Shown here piece after piece: positions 14,432 through 18,329 of a DNA stretch of 18,329 bases. A program made the translations under genes and the position numbers. Under the pieces are notes generated by a model, which saw only the letters and a list, made by a program, of their open reading frames with translations, had not been told where the DNA came from and searched no databases. Source of the DNA: CAZVWW01 sp964631265 (GTDB lineage Bacteria; Thermotogota; Thermotogae; MWEM01); NCBI GenBank assembly GCA_964631265.1, contig CAZVWW010000038.1:1-18329 (forward strand), in the 5' to 3' direction. The first letter of the stretch is position 1, and each line of letters opens with the position of its first letter.

Positions 14432-14476
14432 AAAACAGCGGGTATCTTTTCATTATTAAGACAACACCGCTGTTTT
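14432..14476 (-). terminator. Intrinsic terminator of the oleate hydratase operon
   Basis: AAAACAGCGG (14432-14441) is the perfect complement of CCGCTGTTTT (14467-14476). On the minus strand the second arm runs into TTTTTTG, a classical Rho-independent terminator 49 bases after the stop codon of the gene at 14525. The 25-base loop is longer than usual. Confidence 0.75.
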
Positions 14477-14524
14477 GATCAGGCTTGAAGCTTTTGGATT
14501 GTTAAACCATTGCTTATATTCCTC

Positions 14525-16294
14525 TTAAATGAGATTGTACTCCTTCAGGAGATCTTCAACAATGGTCCCCTTTATCTTTTTTAACGCACTTTTCTCAACG
14601 ATCTTTGCCAGGAGAGGCACTTTGACATCTTTGAGTTTTTTGCCGTCCATCAGTTTATAGGTCGAATCCAGCAGAACCCTGATGTCGAAGCACGAACCGT
14701 AGACCTCCGGGACTCCTCTGTCGACGTTCAAGAGGGTGTAGACGGATTCCATCCCGGTTCTAACCGAGTATTCTGTTGTAAAGACAGTATCTCTTTCGGT
14801 CTCTGAGAACTGTCCAATGAATGCGAAATTAACCGCGCCGTCGGGAACCACCTTTGGTCTGTCTCCGGCCGTTCTCGGCATGAAAAAGGCGGTGATATAC
14901 GGCATCATACAGGGAATGCATCTTGCCCCGTTTGTCGCCAGCTCATCGATCGCGTCTTCGGGAACGCCGAGATGATATAGCCATTCCTGGGTGATCTCGT
15001 GTCCGGTACATTCTCTCATCGGTTTCTTGATGTAATCACCGGGCACATCAGTAAACAATCCGTACAGCCAGACAACGAGCTGGTCATCGGGTTGTTCTTT
15101 AAAATGGGGCTGCCGATTGACCGTCCAGCTCATCAGCCAGCTGGAGTCTTTTATCGAGACGATCCCGCCCGTCACCACTTTCCCGCTGAAGGGGTCCCGC
15201 TTGCAAATCTTCTCGATGTACTTTGGTATCCGCTCATCGAGGGTCGTGACGGTTGCCGACTCCCAGTTTGTGGCCTCGATGTCCGTACAGAATTTGTCCG
15301 GATGGCCAAAACTCTCATCCTGGGCGGCTATGTTTCGCCAGAGTTTCCAGCACCCACCCTCTGAAAGATCCATTTTCGCCGGGGTATCCTCGTCACCCAG
15401 TGCTGAGTTCTCCGTACAGCTGCCATTTGTGATAAAGAGGAGGTCATCCTGCGTTAAGTCGATAATCTCTTCTTTGCCGTTATGATCGCAGATGATCTGT
15501 CTGGCTTCTTTCTTATCCTTTGTATTCTCAAACACAACATTTTTGACGGTGGTGTTGTATTGAAACTGAACCCCTTTGTCCTTTAAATAATTGACAAGCG
15601 GAAGTATCAAGGATTCGTATTGATTGTACTTGGTAAATTTGAGAGTAGAGAAATCGGGAAGCCCCCCGATATGATGAATGAATCTCTGGAAATACAATTT
15701 CATCTCAAGGGCGCTGTGCCATTCCTCAAATGCAAACATGGTTCTCCAGTAGAGCCAGAAATTGGATTTGAAGACCTCATTTGAGAAGACATCTTCGATC
15801 TTTTTGTCGTAAAGATCCTCGTTCCGGGACATGAACAGCTGAATGATCTCCATCGATGCCTTGTCGGACAGACCGAACTTGCCGTCTGTATGCGCATCCT
15901 CTCCCCTATTCTGCGTGGCTCTCATGAGGGAGTAATTCGGGTCGTGCTTGTTAAGCCAGTAGTATTCGTCGAGGACGGAAACCCCGTCGGTTTCCAATGA
16001 AGGAACCGATCTGAAAAGATCCCAGAGGCATTCGAAATGGATCTCCATTTCCCGTCCACCGCGGATCACAAAACCCTTTTGGGGATCCTTTATCCCATCA
16101 CAGGCACCTCCCGGAAGGCTTAACTCTTCAAGTATATGAATCTTTGAACCCTCCATCTGTGCATCTCTAACTAAAAAGGCTGCCGCTGATAATGACGCCA
16201 GACCTGATCCGATTAGATAGGCTGACTTTCTCTCCACCCCTTCGGGTTTCTCAGGATGAGCAAACGCTTCGTAATTTCCACTGCTGTAATACAT
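14525..16294 (-). CDS. ohyA: Oleate hydratase (fatty acid double-bond hydratase, MCRA family)
   Basis: A 589-residue FAD-dependent enzyme that adds water to the cis-9 double bond of oleate and related unsaturated fatty acids, giving 10-hydroxy fatty acids; it is membrane-associated in known examples. The dinucleotide-binding motif is YLIGSGLASLSAAAFL at 26-41, with EEL at the end of the second strand. RGGREMEIHFECLWDLF at 78-94 holds Glu82, and Tyr201 lies in LYFQRFIHHIGG. These match in number and context the catalytic Glu82 and Tyr201 known from the Staphylococcus enzyme. Length equals the family norm, so the gene is intact. Start supported by GGGAGGT seven bases upstream. It follows the C_GCAxxG_C_C gene by 39 bases and shares its transcript, and a strong terminator follows. 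Expected role: detoxification of host- or plant-derived unsaturated fatty acids. Confidence 0.96.
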   Translation of the reverse strand: MYYSSGNYEAFAHPEKPEGVERKSAYLIGSGLASLSAAAFLVRDAQMEGSKIHILEELSLPGGACDGIKDPQKGFVIRGGREMEIHFECLWDLFRSVPSLETDGVSVLDEYYWLNKHDPNYSLMRATQNRGEDAHTDGKFGLSDKASMEIIQLFMSRNEDLYDKKIEDVFSNEVFKSNFWLYWRTMFAFEEWHSALEMKLYFQRFIHHIGGLPDFSTLKFTKYNQYESLILPLVNYLKDKGVQFQYNTTVKNVVFENTKDKKEARQIICDHNGKEEIIDLTQDDLLFITNGSCTENSALGDEDTPAKMDLSEGGCWKLWRNIAAQDESFGHPDKFCTDIEATNWESATVTTLDERIPKYIEKICKRDPFSGKVVTGGIVSIKDSSWLMSWTVNRQPHFKEQPDDQLVVWLYGLFTDVPGDYIKKPMRECTGHEITQEWLYHLGVPEDAIDELATNGARCIPCMMPYITAFFMPRTAGDRPKVVPDGAVNFAFIGQFSETERDTVFTTEYSVRTGMESVYTLLNVDRGVPEVYGSCFDIRVLLDSTYKLMDGKKLKDVKVPLLAKIVEKSALKKIKGTIVEDLLKEYNLI

Positions 16295-16333
16295 TTTAAG
16301 ACCTCCCAGTCTTGTTTGAATTGAGTTGTGATT

Positions 16334-16744
16334 CTATTGATTGGTTCGGTATTTCCTGACAATCGTTTCAAGAACATCCGCGGAAATCTTGACAACTTCT
16401 TGACAACCGACACGCTCATCCCGGAATTTTTCCTTGATTTCTCTACAATTATCCGTGCCAAACCGTGCTCGAAACTGTTCATAGAAGTCGGCAACAATCG
16501 TCTTGCGTTTCTCGCTGTCCAACGATTTATTGCCCGTAAACATAATACCCAAAACGGCGACAGCCCCTGTCAGCGCTCCGCAAACACTCTCGACTGCCAT
16601 GCCTCCGCCGAATGAAGACATGGTATCCAGTGTTTTCTGATCCAAACCGAGATCGTACTCTTCGTTCGCTCCGTAAAGGATCGATTCGGCACAGTTTAGA
16701 TCGTTATCTTCTCTGTAGAATGCCGTTGCCTTTTCTTTTAACAT
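16334..16744 (-). CDS. C_GCAxxG_C_C family redox-active protein
   Basis: A 136-residue cytoplasmic protein with the spaced cysteines that define the family: Cys18 in LNCAESILYG, Cys55 in VCGALTGAVAVLG (the CGAxxG core), Cys100 in DNCREIKEKF and Cys114 in RVGCQEVV. The family is thought to bind a metal or undergo redox chemistry, but its biochemistry is not settled. A glycine-rich turn (SSFGGGMA) precedes the core. GGGGGAGAGG a few bases before the ATG is a very strong ribosome binding site. It is the first gene of an operon with oleate hydratase, which suggests a redox service to that flavoenzyme. That pairing is an inference from position. Confidence 0.9.
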   Translation of the reverse strand: MLKEKATAFYREDNDLNCAESILYGANEEYDLGLDQKTLDTMSSFGGGMAVESVCGALTGAVAVLGIMFTGNKSLDSEKRKTIVADFYEQFRARFGTDNCREIKEKFRDERVGCQEVVKISADVLETIVRKYRTNQ

Positions 16745-16837
16745 ATCCTCTCCCCCTTTGTCTATATGATAACATTGAAGCGGATGAGTTTTTGCTTAGG
16801 ATGCCTAACATACTATCCGTATTAACTTTTAATGTTG

Positions 16838-16849
16838 TATAATACCATA
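16838..16849. promoter_or_regulatory. Overlapping divergent -10 elements
   Basis: TATAAT at 16838-16843 on the plus strand would serve the Eis-like gene. TGGTATTAT at 16849-16841 on the minus strand, an extended -10 with one mismatch, would serve the redox protein-oleate hydratase operon. The two elements share bases, so polymerase could not occupy both at once. Neither has a clear -35. For the minus operon, TATCAT at 16771-16766 is an alternative but leaves a very short leader. Confidence 0.35.
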
Positions 16850-16914
16850 TAAACTAAAGTAGGGGTTAAACCCAAAGACAAACCAAAAACCAAACTGAAT
16901 AAGGCGGGGAGATT

Positions 16915-18171
16915 ATGAACTTAACGATACGTGAATTGAAGGAAAATGAGATTGAAGACCTCATCAGGCTGAGAAACAATGTATACCCTCGTTTCCGGTC
17001 TCATTTCAAGGACATGGAGAAATCGGTTGAGTGGTTTAAGAAGTTCTTAGAAAAGGATCATATCAGGATATTTGGTGCTTATACCGAAGAAGAGAATAAC
17101 CTGGCCGGGACGATGACATTGTTTGATTTTGACATCAATTTCCGGGGGAAGATCATCAAAACAGGGGGGATCGGCGGTGTTGGTGTTGATTTTGAATATA
17201 AAAAGCGCCATATCTGCCGGGACTTGATTGACTTTTCATTGAAGTATTTTATGGATAAGGGGATTATGAGTTCAGTGCTTCATCCTTTCAGGACTGATTT
17301 TTACAAGAAGATGGGGTACGGGTTGTTATCCCCCTATTACAGGTATAAGTTAAAGAATTCCAGGATGCCGAAATCCAAAGATGCCCACAAAGTCAGGCTT
17401 CTATCCGAAGAAGATGCTGATAGAATAGAGAGGTGTTTTGACAATCATTTCAAAACCACGCATGGTGAGATCGGGAGAAAACCGGGATGGGGGGAGAAAA
17501 ACCTGAAGAACGAAGACAATGCTATTTTTGGTTATGAAAAAAGCGGAGAGCTGGAAAGCTATATCATCTGCAACATCATCAATGCCCATCCCGATAACTT
17601 TCTACTGCATGATCTCTCCAGCGACGAGCTGATTTACACAACCCCGGAGAGTTTAAGAGCCCTGTTGGGGTTGCTCAGAAACCAGTCCGATCAATTCGAG
17701 CATACCATCATCCATACGCAGGACGACGCGTTTTTTTACCTCTTTGATAATCCGGTGGATGATTCTCATGAGATTTTCCCGCATGCCAACCATCAGTATG
17801 TGCGGGGGAGTACAGGCCTCATGTTCCGGGTCTTGGATAACAAGCAGTTTATAAACAATTATAACAACAATCCGGATGAGGTCGAGGATGGCCTAATTTG
17901 CTCATTCTTTATTGAGGATCCCTTTATTGAAGCGAACAACGATGAGATAGTTCTGAATATCGGGAAAGGGAATTTTTGCCTGAGTGATAAGAAACCTGAA
18001 ATGTCTGTGAAGGTCTCTGTGGCTGACTTTTCTTCCATGCTCTTCGGGGCGGTTAATCTCGAGAGGCTTGTCACGCTCGGCCTGGCTGAATGTAACGATT
18101 CCAGCCGTTTGAAAGAAATTTCAGATAGATTGGCGGTTTCGACACCGCCCGCTTATCATATGAAATTCTGA
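16915..18171 (+). CDS. Eis-like GNAT acetyltransferase
   Basis: A 418-residue protein with the three-part Eis (enhanced intracellular survival) architecture: N-terminal GNAT domain to about 150, a second GNAT-like domain to about 290, and a sterol-carrier-like C-terminal domain. KTGGIGGVGVDFEYKKRHIC at 82-101 is the acetyl-CoA-binding strand and loop. The family's RRRG becomes KKRH, so the key Gly is His. FYKKMGYG at 129-136 carries Tyr135, the place of the general-acid Tyr in mycobacterial Eis. The chain ends in a Phe carboxylate, as in Eis, where the terminal carboxylate acts as catalytic base. Known members acetylate amino groups of aminoglycosides, peptides or proteins. A GGCGGGGAG ribosome binding site precedes the ATG. 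It diverges from the oleate hydratase operon. Substrate unknown. Confidence 0.85.
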   Translation: MNLTIRELKENEIEDLIRLRNNVYPRFRSHFKDMEKSVEWFKKFLEKDHIRIFGAYTEEENNLAGTMTLFDFDINFRGKIIKTGGIGGVGVDFEYKKRHICRDLIDFSLKYFMDKGIMSSVLHPFRTDFYKKMGYGLLSPYYRYKLKNSRMPKSKDAHKVRLLSEEDADRIERCFDNHFKTTHGEIGRKPGWGEKNLKNEDNAIFGYEKSGELESYIICNIINAHPDNFLLHDLSSDELIYTTPESLRALLGLLRNQSDQFEHTIIHTQDDAFFYLFDNPVDDSHEIFPHANHQYVRGSTGLMFRVLDNKQFINNYNNNPDEVEDGLICSFFIEDPFIEANNDEIVLNIGKGNFCLSDKKPEMSVKVSVADFSSMLFGAVNLERLVTLGLAECNDSSRLKEISDRLAVSTPPAYHMKF

Positions 18172-18225
18172 GGGTCAAGGCTTGCAGCGAACAACGACAG
18201 AGTAAACTTTCATTTTTCTAAAACA

Positions 18226-18258
18226 TCTAATGGCGAAGCTTGGCGCTCCGCCATTAGA
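18226..18258. terminator. Hairpin between convergent genes, probable bidirectional terminator
   Basis: TCTAATGGCG pairs perfectly with CGCCATTAGA. After one A-C mismatch AGC pairs with GCT, closing a five-base loop, so the stem has 13 pairs. T-rich sequence follows on the minus strand only (TGTTTT). Position between the stops of the Eis-like gene and the minus-strand chemoreceptor supports a terminator for one or both. Confidence 0.6.
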
Positions 18259-18285
18259 AATAAATGTAATATCACTTTTTGCTTT

Positions 18286-18329
18286 TCAGTCTATTTTGAA
18301 TTGCTTGATCTCTTCAGACAACTGTGAGG
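18286..18329 (-). CDS. C-terminal end of a third chemotaxis receptor (partial)
   Basis: Read on the minus strand from the window edge, the last 13 codons are SQLSEEIKQFKID followed by TGA. This is the characteristic end of methyl-accepting chemotaxis proteins (hydrophobic-polar helix, then a V/I-x-x-F-K/E-I/L tail). It closely parallels ADELDEQIKTFEI at the end of the receptor at 10503-12506. Only 44 bases are inside the window, so this is a call from a short but typical motif plus the convergent hairpin beside it. Confidence 0.6.
   Translation of the reverse strand, partial: SQLSEEIKQFKID

Noticed and set aside
14999..15485. Plus-strand open frames of about 120 codons opposite oleate hydratase.
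   Set aside because: They are antisense to a clearly coding, full-length enzyme and have no ribosome binding sites.
1..18329. tRNA or rRNA genes, CRISPR arrays, toxin-antitoxin pairs, phage defence genes.
   Set aside because: Looked for on both strands by eye; no cloverleaf, rRNA core, regular spaced repeat or recognisable defence family was found.

Overview
This is a bacterial chromosomal window with gene-sized ORFs on both strands, strong GGAGG-type ribosome binding sites and consensus-like sigma-70/SigA promoters, several of them extended -10 (TGnTATAAT) types without a good -35. The gene set is chemoreceptors, a ROK-type regulator, MFS and ABC transporters, GNAT/Eis acetyltransferases, a YoaP-like protein, a C_GCAxxG_C_C redox protein, oleate hydratase and SUMF1/FGE-like proteins. 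It fits an anaerobic, motile member of the Firmicutes/Clostridia sphere. A spirochaete or relative cannot be excluded, and no phylogenetic marker is present.

Left part (1-4601): a 5'-truncated fibronectin-like/SUMF1-domain protein ends at 1020. A terminator and a near-consensus promoter lie back to back and lead into a ROK-family repressor (lacking the kinase motifs) translationally overlapped by a fucose-permease-type MFS transporter. A structured, gene-poor 0.5 kb follows, then a small lipoprotein.

Decay zone (4843-6756): an intact ABC ATPase is followed by its permease, which is frameshifted and cut off after about 130 residues. Next come a probable minus-strand gene remnant and the last third of a second SUMF1/FGE gene, closely related to the one at the left edge. 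This looks like a rearrangement scar.

Middle (6863-10333): a monocarboxylate-type MFS transporter, a 64-bp near-perfect palindrome with nested GGGAC/GTCCC symmetry (REP/MITE-like), a two-gene GNAT plus YoaP-like acetyltransferase operon, and a small secreted protein resembling the DUF1904/tautomerase fold with a CPGC motif.

Right part (10503-18329, mostly minus strand): two complete orphan chemoreceptors, one with an amino-acid-type dCache sensor and one with a six-helix membrane sensor. Then oleate hydratase sits in a two-gene operon behind a C_GCAxxG_C_C redox protein. A divergent Eis-like acetyltransferase reads rightwards, and the right edge holds the last 13 codons of a third chemoreceptor on the minus strand. 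No RNA genes, CRISPR array or intact transposase were seen.
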